Positions 18,913-29,684 of a DNA stretch of 60,242 nt are shown here, piece by piece. Position 1 is the stretch's first letter. Each line of letters opens with the position of its first letter. The position numbers were made by a program, and so were the translations under genes. A model generated the notes under the pieces. It worked only from the letters and a program-made list of their open reading frames with translations. It did no database searches and was not told the DNA's origin. This DNA is from Coemansia sp. RSA 922 (lineage: Eukaryota; Kickxellomycota; Kickxellomycetes; Kickxellales; Kickxellaceae): positions 1 to 60,242 of the forward strand of contig JANBQS010000021.1 in assembly GCA_027577415.1 (NCBI GenBank). Reading direction: 5' to 3'.

Positions 18913-20154
18913 TCATGAGCTTTGAATGATCATGTGCGAGTAGGCTGGCGGCGGAGAATCCTGGCATATATGTTGGGCATTCATGGACTGGGTCCACGAG
19001 GGCAAGCATGAAACGGTAGAGCTGTCTAGTGACCAACGCCGGCCAGCGGCGAGGAGGATATCCTTGTCGGAGTGCTCATATCTGGGAAGATCCACGGGAA
19101 CTTGTGTCGACTTTGGCAAGACGTAAATGCCAGACGACAGGCGGACATTGTGCACCTGCCCATGCTCGTCGACTATAGAGGCAGAGAAGACCAGCTCGTG
19201 TGATACGCGGATAGGACCAGTGGCAATGTCGTATTGGATCTCTGTGTATGCGCGCGGTACATTGACCGTCCCAAACACCTGGATCTCCTGGTCGATGGCG
19301 ACGCCAGCGCGATGTGGAATAGACACGGGCGGGTACTCCATCTTGAAGCGCACTCCGCCGGCCATGTCTGAGCTAACAGGGTCGGAGCGGCGGGTAATTC
19401 CTAGTGATGTGGTGGTGATGTCGCACGAGCACTTTGCTACAGTGGATCGCTGAGAGGTCTCTTGTGCTGGGCAGCGCAAGTAGCCCTCCAGAGACTCGCG
19501 GATCTCAAAGCCAGCGCACAGCAGACGCATGCCCTTGTGTAGTGGGCGGACTACGCCAGTGACCTCAAACGACTGCGCGTCGTGCATGATCCGCGATCCG
19601 GCGATGGCAGTCATCTCGACGCTGTTGCGCCATACCGCCGAAGCATACATGGGCTCATTGGCAATCGTCGCCCAAGCCGAGTCAGTAGCTGGCAGGCGCT
19701 TAATACAGATGGGCACAGAGTGCGATAGTTTGCTAAAGGGAACCCAGTGGGACACCGATGTCGTGCGCATCTCCACCACCAATTCGTACGCTACGGATAC
19801 CTCGGGCGTGTATACTGTCTCGAATATGTTGCCTGGGATGGCCATGGCGAAGCGCCACTGCTGCTGGCCCGTGCTAGAGTCATACGGTATCTCGACCGAC
19901 GCGTCATCGATCTGTCCGTCCTTGACGATAGCGTATGTGATATCCGACATCCACAAAAGGGATAGCACTGGGTTGAATGGGTTTTGGTGCTTTGGCTTGA
20001 GCCTGACTATCAGCGAGCTCGTCGGCTGAGCCGACTTTGATGTGAGAACAACACGGCCAGTAATCTCTGTGAACCGTGCTTCTCGAGGTGAGCCGTAGAG
20101 AACAACATCTGGTGAGTCGAGGACGACCTCGAGCTTGCCCTTGGTGAAAAGCAT
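18913..20154 (-). CDS. Alpha-arrestin (ART-like ubiquitin-ligase adaptor), copy 2
   Basis: A 413-aa single-exon protein starting at MLFTKGKLEVV; open sequence upstream has no suitable ATG context. Arrestin N-domain strands (VVLDSPDVVLYGSPRE, GRVVLTS, IVRLKP) and C-domain strands (GVVRPLHKGMRLLCAGFEI, YDIATGPIRVSHEL) are clear. The C-terminus has SPPPAYSH, again a PPxY (PPAY) motif for a Nedd4/Rsp5 WW domain. It aligns throughout with the gene at 5845-7272, so the two are paralogues, but they are clearly diverged. Probable role: adaptor for ubiquitin-driven removal of a plasma-membrane transporter; target unknown. Confidence 0.83.
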   Translation of the reverse strand: MLFTKGKLEVVLDSPDVVLYGSPREARFTEITGRVVLTSKSAQPTSSLIVRLKPKHQNPFNPVLSLLWMSDITYAIVKDGQIDDASVEIPYDSSTGQQQWRFAMAIPGNIFETVYTPEVSVAYELVVEMRTTSVSHWVPFSKLSHSVPICIKRLPATDSAWATIANEPMYASAVWRNSVEMTAIAGSRIMHDAQSFEVTGVVRPLHKGMRLLCAGFEIRESLEGYLRCPAQETSQRSTVAKCSCDITTTSLGITRRSDPVSSDMAGGVRFKMEYPPVSIPHRAGVAIDQEIQVFGTVNVPRAYTEIQYDIATGPIRVSHELVFSASIVDEHGQVHNVRLSSGIYVLPKSTQVPVDLPRYEHSDKDILLAAGRRWSLDSSTVSCLPSWTQSMNAQHICQDSPPPAYSHMIIQSS

Positions 20155-21044
20155 TTGAACTAATAAGGGCTGTCTTTGGCAGCGCGGGTGTGTGTGTGTA
20201 TGTAGGCAGAAGCAGATAATAAATACAAATAAAGCGCGAGTGTGTAGATATGTGTCAGAAATGAATACTAGAGAGAGAGGGAGAGGGAAAAAAGACAGAC
20301 AGATGTGCCTATATTTATTGGCGATGTGTCGCGGGTGCTGGGTCAATTAATAGAGCATTAGAAAGGACAATGTTCCTGGAGCGGATGAGACAAGATTCGA
20401 GCAGGAAGGAACCAACAATTGCCCGATGCACGAGGGATGCAAGGGAGGCCATTTGCACTGTTAGCTGCAGTGTTGAAGCAGACAATGTGTCTTGCTACTG
20501 CTACTTCGGGGATGATGCAGCAACATTCCCCTCCCCCCTCCACTTTCAGCGGCTTAGCTTTGGAGCTTCCCCCCTCCCCAGCATGCCGCCCGCAGTCTGC
20601 ATCCCCGGACCGGCAGTAGCGGCTATCCCCATTTAGCTGGACCGTTTCAGCAAACAGTTAAATGTATGGACATACTGCCTGTTTGGCGGCGGCGGCGGCG
20701 CCAGTGGTGATGTGGGGGAGAAGAGGCCCATTGTGTGGCCGACTCTATTCCGGCAGCTGGCCGATCCCACACTTCCGGCTAGCCTTGTTATCGGCAACTG
20801 GTCCCTGCGAGCAAGCGAGTGGGCAGGAAGAGATGTCAAAACTCAATTTACAGCAACCAACGCTATTAAAATCACAACAAATAGGCAACAAACAACCACG
20901 TGCGGGGGGAGGATGGCTCCGGACAATGTCCCGCCGGGTTGGTCTAATTATAAATATCGCAGCAAAAAAATAAACAAAGCGTCTCAGGAGCTATCTCTCT
21001 CTTGTAGCAATTCAGCATTGCTACAAACTGGAGTTGTGCTCAAC
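20155..21044. other. Promoter of arrestin copy 2 and 3' region of the CDK gene
   Basis: About 890 bp with no supported gene. It contains GT- and GA-rich stretches next to the arrestin start, C-rich runs (about 20528-20580), a GGC-repeat at about 20690-20705 and an AT-rich end near the CDK stop. Open frames here lack any recognisable family. Confidence 0.35.
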
Positions 21045-22145
21045 TCAGATGGCGTTGTTGCCTCCACCACCGCTGATGTTTCTGAGCTCGTCAAAGTACG
21101 GGTGCAACAGAGCTTGCTCTGCAGATATCCGCTTCTCTGGAGCGTACTCTAGCAGCCGGCGCAGGAGATCAATGCCCTTGGCGCTAAGTTTCGGCAGCAA
21201 TGGCTCAAGAGGAACACTGGCGTAGATTGGCGCATTCGACTTCCACTCTGGCAGCTGTGTGCACCCTGGCCACGCTCGCCGCGCATAGTCGTCGTTGACC
21301 GCGCCAAGGCCCATCATCATTGGCTGTTGTTGTTGTAGTTGCTGCTGCTGCTGTTGTGCTAGTGTGCCAGTCAGCGTGTCTATTGGCGTGCCCATGATCT
21401 TGAAGATCTGCAGGACTTGATCATCGATAGAATTGCCAGCGAAAAACGGCCGGCCGGTCGACATTTCGGCAAATATACAGCCAACAGACCAGATGTCAAT
21501 TGAGGTATCGTACTGGCGCGATCCCATCAGGACATCGGGCGCGCGATACCACAGGGTGACGACTTCATGCGAATAGGATCGGACTGGAATACCAAATGCT
21601 CGTGCCAGGCCAAAGTCGCCCAGCTTCAGATCTCCGCGCTTGTTTATCAGCAGGTTCTGAGGCTTGAGATCGCGGTGCAGTACGCGATTGCGGTGGCAAT
21701 AAGCAATTCCACACAGCAGCTGATAGAGCAAGTGCTTGACAGTCAATGGGTCCAGGTCGCCACCATAGGCATCGGCAAACTTTTTGAGATCAGAGTCCAT
21801 AAACTCAAAGACCAAAGTCAGCTTCTTTTCTGTGTGTAGCACGTCAAACAGGCCCACGATGTTTGGGTGCTTCAGCTCCTTTAGCAGCGATATCTCGCGG
21901 ATGGCAGTGCAGGGAACGCCTTCTTCCTCGTTATCTAGCCGAATGCGCTTCAGAGCCACTACTTCGTTTGTTTCGCGGTTCTGGGCCTTGTACACTATGC
22001 CGTATGTGCCCTCGCCCAGCTTTTCAATCTTCTACAGGGGTTTTTTTTTCCGCAACAAGAGTGGTGAGAGGTTTTTTATTCTGTAGTCCAAACTCAGCAT
22101 GGAGATTCGAGCAATATAAACGGGGCTTACCTGGTACTTTTCCAT
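21045..22145 (-). CDS. PHO85: CDK5/PHO85-type cyclin-dependent kinase with poly-Gln insert
   Basis: Exons 22145-22131 (only 5 codons, MEKYQ) and 22031-21045; the intron is 99 bp, phase 0. The product is 333 aa. Kinase motifs are complete: GEGTYG loop, Lys33, a PCTAIRE helix (45-51), [11 protein letters not shown] and [12 protein letters not shown]. Sequence around [12 protein letters not shown] is CDK5/Pho85-like rather than Cdk1-like. Pho85/CDK5 kinases pair with several cyclins and act in nutrient, polarity and cell-cycle control. Unusually, a ~30-residue Gln-rich insert (about residues 224-257) splits the normally compact IMGTP...WPG loop after helix G. The C-terminus ends in a short Gly/Asn run. 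Confidence 0.9.
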
Positions 22146-22370
22146 TATATAGGTCTATTTGGGTAGTAATACAAGTACTTGCGAGTGCGTCAACAGCAGC
22201 ACCAAAAAAAAAATAATAGAGATAAAAACACGCGTTAAAATGGAGGTGAAATTCGACAAACGAAAGAAAGAAGAAGGGGAGAAAAGTGGCGAAAGTAGCT
22301 TTCTCTTTTCTCCTAACCCCCCAACTTTAAAATTTTAAAATATTTTTTCTTTTTCATTTTGCATCTAGCT

Positions 22371-24572
22371 ATGGCTCAGAACCAGGGCAGGCGGGCTAGT
22401 AAGCGAGCAGAGGCGCCTATGCGGCGGTTCCGTGAAATGCACTACCACCGGTTCCAGTTAGGCAGTCGTAGCAACATTCACGGAGCGTGTTTGATGCGGT
22501 CACTACTACCCGTACGACTGCCGCGACCTCACACGATGCAAATGATATACACGCACCCGCCGCCAGGGGTCGGGTTTCAGCGGCTGGGGCTGCCACAGGG
22601 ACAGGAGGCCAAGGACCAGGCATCGTATATGCGCATGGCTACCGAGCACGAAGAGGCAGTCATGGGCGAGATTGCCGAGGAGAGGGAGCGCACAGCACAG
22701 TGGCTCGGCAGTAACAAGGCCATTGCGCGCACGCATGTTGTTGTGGCAACGCAGTCGGGGCTGCAGTTTTTTGTAGCAGGGTTTGGATACTGGAACATCC
22801 TCGACATTGACCTCAAGCTGAGTAGCGAATCCTGTGTGGGAGTCAAGGCGTTTGAGATGTGGGCAGCATCACCACCACCACCACCACCACCACAGAATGA
22901 AGACGAGGAGCCAAAGGGCAATGATAGCGAAGAAAGGCCAACAGAGGCCGAAAGTAGGCAGATGGCGGAGCTACCAGTCCTCATCATCGCGCTGACCACG
23001 TACGTCAAGCGACCCAGTGAGGTAAGGAACCGCACAACTGACGAATTGGGAATGTACCGGCTGTACGCGCTAGGGGCTGACTCACTGCCGCCTCTCTCGC
23101 AAGAGTTTGTGGATAAACATGCAGTGACGGCCCGAGGGCCTTTATCGGAAGGCAGCACAAGCAGCAGCCGCAATGAGAGCTTGTCGCCGCCACACGATGA
23201 CCCAAGGCAGGGCCCCCGAGGTGGACCTCCAGCGGAGACAGGAGCACGGCCTGGTCTGGATACCAGCCCAGATGTAGCCTCTGTGGCACAGGCAGAGGCG
23301 TCTGCAGATAGCTTTGGCAGCGACGTTGGTGCCAAGGCATCTGGCAACTATTCCGCGGCAAACACTCAGGGCGAGGACGTGCTGCCCATCAACACGTATG
23401 CGTATCTGGAAGAGCGGCTGTTCAGCCTAAAGGTAAACGAAAAGACAGTGTTCCTGGACCTCGACTACCTGCCGTTCCGCATCTCGCAGGACGTGGCGCC
23501 AGGGATGCCGGCTGTGCTTCTTGTGGCGGGCAACGACAACAAAGTGCACCGGTACGCACTGGGGAGCGATCGCATTGTCGAGATCGAGCCGCTGCTGTGC
23601 CCAAAGACCGACATTCCAATGACATTCACGGCGTTCGATGCGCGAGTGATCGGGCCGTACCACGTCCAAATAACAGCACACCAGGAGTTTGCCGTGGCAC
23701 TGCAGGCCAGCCGGGCTCTGACTAGTGCCGAGATGGCGGTCGAGGCCGAGAAGGGCGGCGAAGGGGATCCTTCGTTGAGGCGGCGGCTGCTTATTGCCGA
23801 CGAGGAGGTTTATGACGCAGCGCCGATTCTAACGACGGTGTTCACGCCAGAGGCCAAGCAGCTGGATCGCACGGCGTTTGACTATGCGATCACGCACCGG
23901 GTCAGCCCTGCGGCGCGCAGGGAGGAGGAGGGCGGCGGGATAGTGGCAGGCGACATCTACGACAGCAAGTGGCCCATTGGCACAATGGGGGCAGCGCGGT
24001 CGCGCCGGGGCGAGGTGGTTGAGGCGGACGGCGACGGCAAGCAGCCTCGCGTGCATGCGATGATTGGGTTTGTCGGCGAGGAAGCGGTGGTGTACCACGA
24101 CGTGGCAGTGGCAGGGCTGGACCCGGTGCCGACGCTCGTGGGCGGAGTGGCGTGCAAGGTGCCGGACACGGCGCCGCACATAGCGGGGCGGCTGGGCGGG
24201 CTGGGCGGGGTGTTTTCGCTGCCTGGAAGCGCCAAGGAGGGCCTGATTACGTCGGTGCACTTTGACGACCTGGACTACAACGGCACAAAGGAGATCATAG
24301 TTGGGACGGTCTCTGGCGCAGTGCTGATCTACAAGGAGGTGGAGGGCAGCGGGTACATGCTGGTGTGGAAGCGGCGGTTCCCAGCGCCGGCGTACGGGAT
24401 ATTCAGCGTGGACATCAACTGCGACGGCGCCAACGAGTTGGTCGTGGTGACGCTGCTGGGCGTGCACGTCATGCAGCCCAACCTGTCTCTGGTGCGGGCG
24501 AAGCTGCTGCGGAAGCTGATTCTGGCCAAGAAGGCTGACATTGGAGACGAGGACGACGACGACAGCGAGTAG
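22371..24572 (+). CDS. Kaptin-like protein (KICSTOR subunit family)
   Basis: A 733-aa frame from ATG 22371; an acceptor-like CATCTAG lies just before it. The C-terminal part has paired beta-propeller/FG-GAP-like blades: ITSVHFDDLDYNGTKEIIVG with VLIYKEV, then IFSVDINCDGANELVVVTL followed by GVHVMQPNL. This matches my memory of kaptin (KPTN), and more loosely ITFG2. Both belong to KICSTOR, which tethers GATOR1 to lysosomes for amino-acid control of TORC1. The first half holds another propeller region (VVVATQSGLQFFVAGFG) and long low-complexity inserts, including a poly-Pro run at about 22869-22893. The tail is acidic. The kaptin name is moderately supported; a generic integrin-alpha-like propeller protein is the alternative. 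Confidence 0.55.
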   Translation: MAQNQGRRASKRAEAPMRRFREMHYHRFQLGSRSNIHGACLMRSLLPVRLPRPHTMQMIYTHPPPGVGFQRLGLPQGQEAKDQASYMRMATEHEEAVMGEIAEERERTAQWLGSNKAIARTHVVVATQSGLQFFVAGFGYWNILDIDLKLSSESCVGVKAFEMWAASPPPPPPPQNEDEEPKGNDSEERPTEAESRQMAELPVLIIALTTYVKRPSEVRNRTTDELGMYRLYALGADSLPPLSQEFVDKHAVTARGPLSEGSTSSSRNESLSPPHDDPRQGPRGGPPAETGARPGLDTSPDVASVAQAEASADSFGSDVGAKASGNYSAANTQGEDVLPINTYAYLEERLFSLKVNEKTVFLDLDYLPFRISQDVAPGMPAVLLVAGNDNKVHRYALGSDRIVEIEPLLCPKTDIPMTFTAFDARVIGPYHVQITAHQEFAVALQASRALTSAEMAVEAEKGGEGDPSLRRRLLIADEEVYDAAPILTTVFTPEAKQLDRTAFDYAITHRVSPAARREEEGGGIVAGDIYDSKWPIGTMGAARSRRGEVVEADGDGKQPRVHAMIGFVGEEAVVYHDVAVAGLDPVPTLVGGVACKVPDTAPHIAGRLGGLGGVFSLPGSAKEGLITSVHFDDLDYNGTKEIIVGTVSGAVLIYKEVEGSGYMLVWKRRFPAPAYGIFSVDINCDGANELVVVTLLGVHVMQPNLSLVRAKLLRKLILAKKADIGDEDDDDSE

Positions 24573-24644
24573 CAATAGCAGTTTATTAAGACAATGTACA
24601 TTTAGAGACCAGGTGCAGGAGAGAGACTAGGTGCAGGAGAGAGA

Positions 24645-26405
24645 CTAGTTGCAGGTGGTCTGCAGGGCCCGCGAGCTTAGGCGCGTAAAGGACACGGCGG
24701 GGGCCAGGGCGCGCAGCTCGGCGACGGTCTGGCGGTGCGAGCGCGCGTGGTTGGTGCAGCACTCGCGCAGGGCCGGGAAGCGCTGGGCCAGCCAGGCCGA
24801 CAGCCACAGCGGATCGGCCAGCACGTCCTCGTCGGCGCGCAGGGCCAGGCGGCGCAGGGCCAGGTGCGGGCGCGGCGGGTTGTCGCCAGCAAACAGAGAG
24901 TCGCTGCGCAGCGTGGCCGACAGAAACGCGAGGCTGGGCAGCTGGTGCACCAGCGTATCGAGGGCCGGGGCGGTGAACGACGCGTAGGGGATGCACAGCG
25001 AGCGCAGGCGGAGGGCGGAGAAGCTATCAGTTGCTGCGGAGTCACCCAAGGCCAGTGAAGAGGTGCCCGGCGAGGCCGGCGGCGACATGCGGCGGAGCAT
25101 GCGGTCGCCAAAGCGCGCGTCGTCGTCAGCACAGCCCAGCAGGCGGCACAGCGCGGCGCCCGCTATGTCGTAGCCGGGCGAGCCGTCGGCGCGGCGCTGC
25201 TCGATGGCCAGGTGCGTCAGGCGCGGCAGGCGGCTCAGCACGCACACCAGCCCAGCAGCCGACAGCCGAGGCCCGGCGTAGTCGAGGCTGTGCGTCACCA
25301 GGCGCTCCAGCCGCGGGCAGGCGAGCGCCAGGGCCTGCGCGTCAACGTCGTCGATGGCCGGCAGAGCCAGCACGCGCAGCGACCCCCAGCAGTGCGCCCA
25401 CACCGGCGCCAGCCACCGGTCGTTCTGCAGCGACACCGCCCCGCGCGCGCTGTCGGCCGCGTTGTCGGCTGCGCGCCACACGTGCCGCACCGACAGCGTC
25501 GTCAGCCTGGGCAGCATGGCCGGCCGGAGCGGGAGCACGCCGTCAGCTCCCACCAGTACGTGCTCGAGCCGCAGCGTGGTCAGCGCGCCCAGGCACGCCG
25601 CCGAGCGCAGCGCCTCGACGCACGCGTGTTCGATGTGAAGCGTGCGCAGCCGCGCCTGCGTGGCGTGCAGAGCAGAAAGAAGCTCGGCCGTGACGTCAGA
25701 CCCTCCCACCGCCAGCAGCCTCAGCTGTCCCGCCATGCGCCGCACAGCCGCCGCCGCCCCCCGCTCGCTCGGCAGCAGAGCCGCCCAGTGCTGGTTGAAC
25801 CCGTACGGCGTGACTGCCAGCCGCGCTACCCGTGTGGCGACGGCGCCCAGCAGCGGCACCATCTGCGCCACAGACGCCGCCTTGTCTCGCAGGTAAAAGT
25901 CGCGGATGCGCGGCGCGTACCGCTGCACAGCTGTGGCAATGCGAATGTGGTCCGAGCTGTCCGAGCTGAACCAGTCGACCGCCACTGCTGCGAGCGAGGG
26001 CCACGTCAGCGCCAGCGCTGCCTCAAGCTCAGCACACACGCCACTGCCAGCACTGTGCCGCCCGCTGTGGTATGCGTCGGACGACCGAAACACCAGCCGC
26101 CGCACATGGTGCCCATGGTGCTGCCGGATCGCTGCCAGCCTTGTGCCATCGCCGCCATGCATCCACCGGCTGCTGGCCACCACCACACGCAGGCCCTGCC
26201 CCAGCGCTGCTGCGCGCCACGCCCGGCTAGTCTGCCTAAGTGCTGACAGCTCGCCGCCTCCAAACGCTCCGGGTGCGTGGTCTCGCGCGCATCCCAGCGC
26301 ACGTGTGTAGTCGCCGCGCTCGACACAGGCGCAAGCCGGGAGCTGCCCACATATTGCGAGGAGTACATCAAACGGAACCCGGTCTAAAGCAGACAGGGAG
26401 GACAT
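24645..26405 (-). CDS. F-box / leucine-rich-repeat protein
   Basis: A 586-aa single-exon protein. It opens with an F-box-like start (LDRVPFDVLLAICGQLP) that is interrupted by an insert of about 27 residues before the closing helix (LSALRQTSRAWRAAAL). Irregular leucine-rich repeats follow (LRTLHIEHACVEAL, LTTLRLEHVLVGAD, LRVLALPAIDDVDAQALALACPRLERLVTH, LRSLCIPYASF). Such proteins usually recruit substrates to an SCF ubiquitin ligase through Skp1; no substrate can be inferred. Codon use is strikingly GC-rich and Ala-rich compared with neighbours. Large families of this type occur in early-diverging fungi. The start at ATG 26405 matches the F-box position. Confidence 0.7.
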   Translation of the reverse strand: MSSLSALDRVPFDVLLAICGQLPACACVERGDYTRALGCARDHAPGAFGGGELSALRQTSRAWRAAALGQGLRVVVASSRWMHGGDGTRLAAIRQHHGHHVRRLVFRSSDAYHSGRHSAGSGVCAELEAALALTWPSLAAVAVDWFSSDSSDHIRIATAVQRYAPRIRDFYLRDKAASVAQMVPLLGAVATRVARLAVTPYGFNQHWAALLPSERGAAAAVRRMAGQLRLLAVGGSDVTAELLSALHATQARLRTLHIEHACVEALRSAACLGALTTLRLEHVLVGADGVLPLRPAMLPRLTTLSVRHVWRAADNAADSARGAVSLQNDRWLAPVWAHCWGSLRVLALPAIDDVDAQALALACPRLERLVTHSLDYAGPRLSAAGLVCVLSRLPRLTHLAIEQRRADGSPGYDIAGAALCRLLGCADDDARFGDRMLRRMSPPASPGTSSLALGDSAATDSFSALRLRSLCIPYASFTAPALDTLVHQLPSLAFLSATLRSDSLFAGDNPPRPHLALRRLALRADEDVLADPLWLSAWLAQRFPALRECCTNHARSHRQTVAELRALAPAVSFTRLSSRALQTTCN

Positions 26406-26786
26406 GATACAATATTACTCTTGAAATGATTAATAGAAACCGAAAGAAAGAGGAGTCGAAAGGTGGTGGTGTGCTTATAGAGGCCGCAAATTGCGCCATC
26501 TCCAGTGTGCGCACTGACCATATCCGCTAATCCTCGTCAGCCGTCGTGGCTCAGGGAAACTCCACCCCGCCCATTGGCCCCACTCTCGTAAAAAGGCTGT
26601 GTGTGAGTATTCCCTGAAGCCCTATCAATCCACTTACCCACGTGCCAGCCGAGTGCTGCTGATCCGTGCGCAATATGAGGGTCATGCGTAGTAGACAAAG
26701 CGCCTCGCATGCCGCACTGACCGTGTTCCATTGTGAACACCACAGCATTTGTATTCAAATATATATATATAATATATAAATTCTCT
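26406..26786. other. Intergenic gap with AT dinucleotide repeat
   Basis: About 380 bp between two minus-strand genes. It contains a TA-repeat (about 26757-26777) just beyond the RTT107 stop and the presumed promoter of the F-box gene. No gene seen. Confidence 0.4.
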
Positions 26787-29684
26787 CTACGCCTCATTGT
26801 CCAGGCTGCTGTCGCTGCGCCGAATCTCCTGCCGCAAAAGCCCCGTCAGAAGCACCTCCGTGGCATAGATAGGCATGCGCTTATCTGCCGACGGCCGGAA
26901 CATTGACCACATATGGCTGTCCTCGTAGCACGACACAACTAGCAATGGCGGGATTTCGCTTGCAGAGCTCGGTCTCTTTTGCATGCGTATGCTGGCGTTG
27001 ATCAGACTCCGCAGCTCCGACTCTCCCAGGCTGTCCACTACCTTGCCACCAGCAGCGTCAACCAGCGGCCGGAACACGCTCATCTTTGGCACCGACTGCG
27101 GCGTCAAAAACACTGTCACGCCCTCCAGCAGCCGCCGCTTACGCGCACGCCGGATCGACTCTTCCAACGAAAAGTTCCATTTCCTCTCCGACTCACGATC
27201 TACTACATGGCACTCGTCTGCGAGCGGGTCGCCGTCTGTCGGGTCCATTGATATCCACCGACGCTGCTCCACTGAGTGCTTCAGCCACTTTGGGCTGACA
27301 ATCGTCATACGCCCACCGGACAACGCCATAAGCATCTTAAACGTGCGCTTGATCTCGTCACACACGAGATGCGTCGCCGTCGCCGTCTCTTCTTCACCCA
27401 CAACCTCTCCGCCCAATCCGATGATCTGCTGTGTCTCCTCTGGCGTTGCCCGCAAACCAGTAAACAGTACACGTACGTGCCCAGCCTTCTTGCTGCTACT
27501 GTTACTGTCGTCGATCCGAGCCCGCTTGTTGCTGCCAGCCTCCGCCTGCTGCTCTTCACCTTCTCCCGGTCCCAGCGCCAGCGACCGCCGTGCATTGTGG
27601 CTCTTGCGGTACTTGTACAGCCGCTCTTTGCGCATGTCCTCCTCAAACGTATTAGCTGCTTGCATCATCACTCCCAGGCTCTTTGATGCTGCCATCGCCG
27701 CTGCTCGCGACGTATGTCGTCTCTGTCCGAGCACCATAGGCTCCTCGCTAGCCTGTGCGTCGTTATTGGGCTCATCCGACGAATCAATCTCGCTCTTCAT
27801 TTCCTCGCCACTGTCATCGTCAATATGCATTTCCATTTCACGCGCGCCGTTGACTGCCACCTCCCTCCTCATCGGCTCCAAGTCGCTGTCACCCAGTACA
27901 TCCATGTCCGACGACTCGGCAATGCTGCTTCCCTGTGGTGCCTCAACCCATGTCTTGAGCTTGTCGACTATTATTTCCGTGTCACCCACCATTGAGTTGA
28001 GTACCGGCAGATCGGGAAAGTACGTGAAATTCGGGTGGCTGACCGTCAGCACCTTCCACCGCTGGTAGCACTTCTCCACCCAAAGGTGGTTGACCACATT
28101 AACGTTCCATTTCACGGCTGCCGCGTACTTTCGCCCCCCTGGCGTCGCCGTAATCAAGTGCGTGTTATCCTTGCTCATCTTGGCTGTGTACCGCGCCCCC
28201 ATTGCTGTAATCAGCCGAGAAAGGTACTCACGCGACGCTCCTTTATAGTGGCTGATTGTAATAACCATGCGCTCCATTCCTACAACCACTGCTGGCGGCA
28301 CAGGGTAGTGCAGTAGCCGCTGAGTAGGTACCGTGAGCTGCTCACTCAAAAATGCCTGATACAGCCACACAAACGTCCCTACTATCTTGCCCAGCCGCGA
28401 TGCCTTTGAATAGTCATACCCAGACCGGTGCTGACACAACAGGATATCCACGCTGTCCCAGTCCGCGACAACAGACTCGGGCAAGTTGGCTTTGCTCGAG
28501 CCCACTCCGCCCCCAGCAGTCCCAAGCCGCAGTTTGGCCAGCGTCGCACCGGCCTCTCCTAGTCGCTGCCCAAGCCGAGCAAACGCCCCCTCGCTAAGTG
28601 AGTACACAAGCTGCGTGTCGATCGCCACCGTGTATCCACGCATAAATGCCACCGATGGCTTGGGTAGCTCATACGCGCTGCCGTTGTGTGTATCAGTACT
28701 CGGAACTGCCAAAGCCGCATTGTTGGCGTTTGCGCCATCGCTGTGAGTCAGCTTTCCCTCCAGCATAGGCGGATTCGGGAACAGGTACGGCTCCAATGGC
28801 ACAGCGTGAAGCAGGTTGAGCGTCTCCTTGAACCAGTGCGGGAGAAGTGGCCGGATCCCAAGCTCCGGTTTCCTATTGACAAACTCGTATTTTGGCCCCA
28901 CATCCTTCATCAAAATGAGGTGCGTCACGTCATCCCGTATCTTTTCTCGCCACTGCCCACCCAACGCCATTATCGACGACATCAACGACTCCTTGTCCAA
29001 TATTGGCATGTGCGTGGCCGTCACCACCATCCCAGAGAATATGTCTTGCGGGCGAGCCGAAAAGAACTTTTCAACGTATTGCAAACCGCTCATCAGAGAC
29101 CGCTCCACCCACTGACTGGTCACCACATATACTCCAGCCTTGATGCACGCCTGGTACTCGCCAAAGTGAGTGTTTGGCGATATTGCATGGGTTACGCACC
29201 GCACATCGCCATTGTTATGCAGTCCAGTAGACGGCAGGTAAAAGCGCGAGATATGGCTAACCATCTGTGGGAAAGCCCGTACCAATACGCCGTTCAGCTT
29301 CTGTACGCCATCCTCACTCATTTTGCCGTCCCGCGCTGCCTTGCCATGGTGCCGGATTGTAGCTGGCCTGCCTCCGCCATGCTCCAGCATCTGAGCTATC
29401 TACACATAAAAAAATAAACAACAACACTCTGCAAAGGAGGGATATTAGATCATGGGCATCGTCTCTCTGATCTACGGAGCGAACTAAATAAACAAACAAG
29501 TCAGCTTAGTACTTACGCGCGCGCTCTCCAAACTTCCAAAAATCGGGTTTATCCAAAACACCACACCGTTAAATACTGGGTCAGAGTATCTCGTAAAGTT
29601 TACTCTTTCTGCCTCAGATAGCTGAACAGCCGCTGTAGTTGAGGGCTGGTGCGAGCTCAGCACAAGTTCCGAATCGCCCGTCAT
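26787..29684 (-). CDS. RTT107: Six-BRCT genome-stability scaffold (Rtt107/Brc1 type)
   Basis: Exons 29684-29517 and 29399-26787; the intron is 117 bp, phase 0. The join gives SLESARIAQMLEHGGGRP and completes the first BRCT. The product is 926 aa. Four BRCT repeats sit in the N-terminal half: FNGVVFWINPIF, FSGMVVTATHMPILDKESL, FMRGYTVAIDTQLVYSLSEG and MVITISHYKGASREYLSRLI. An acidic/basic linker (about residues 500-640) follows, then a C-terminal pair, VRVLFTGLRATPEETQQI and GVTVFLTPQSVPKMSVFR. This 4+2 layout is that of Rtt107/Brc1, whose C-terminal pair binds phospho-H2A at stalled forks and recruits Slx4 and Smc5/6. PTIP is the animal relative. Start at ATG 29684; diverges from NOT2. Confidence 0.85.

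Noticed and set aside
20662..21152. Overlapping plus-strand frames between arrestin copy 2 and the CDK
   Set aside because: They run into CDK coding sequence or low-complexity DNA and show no domain.
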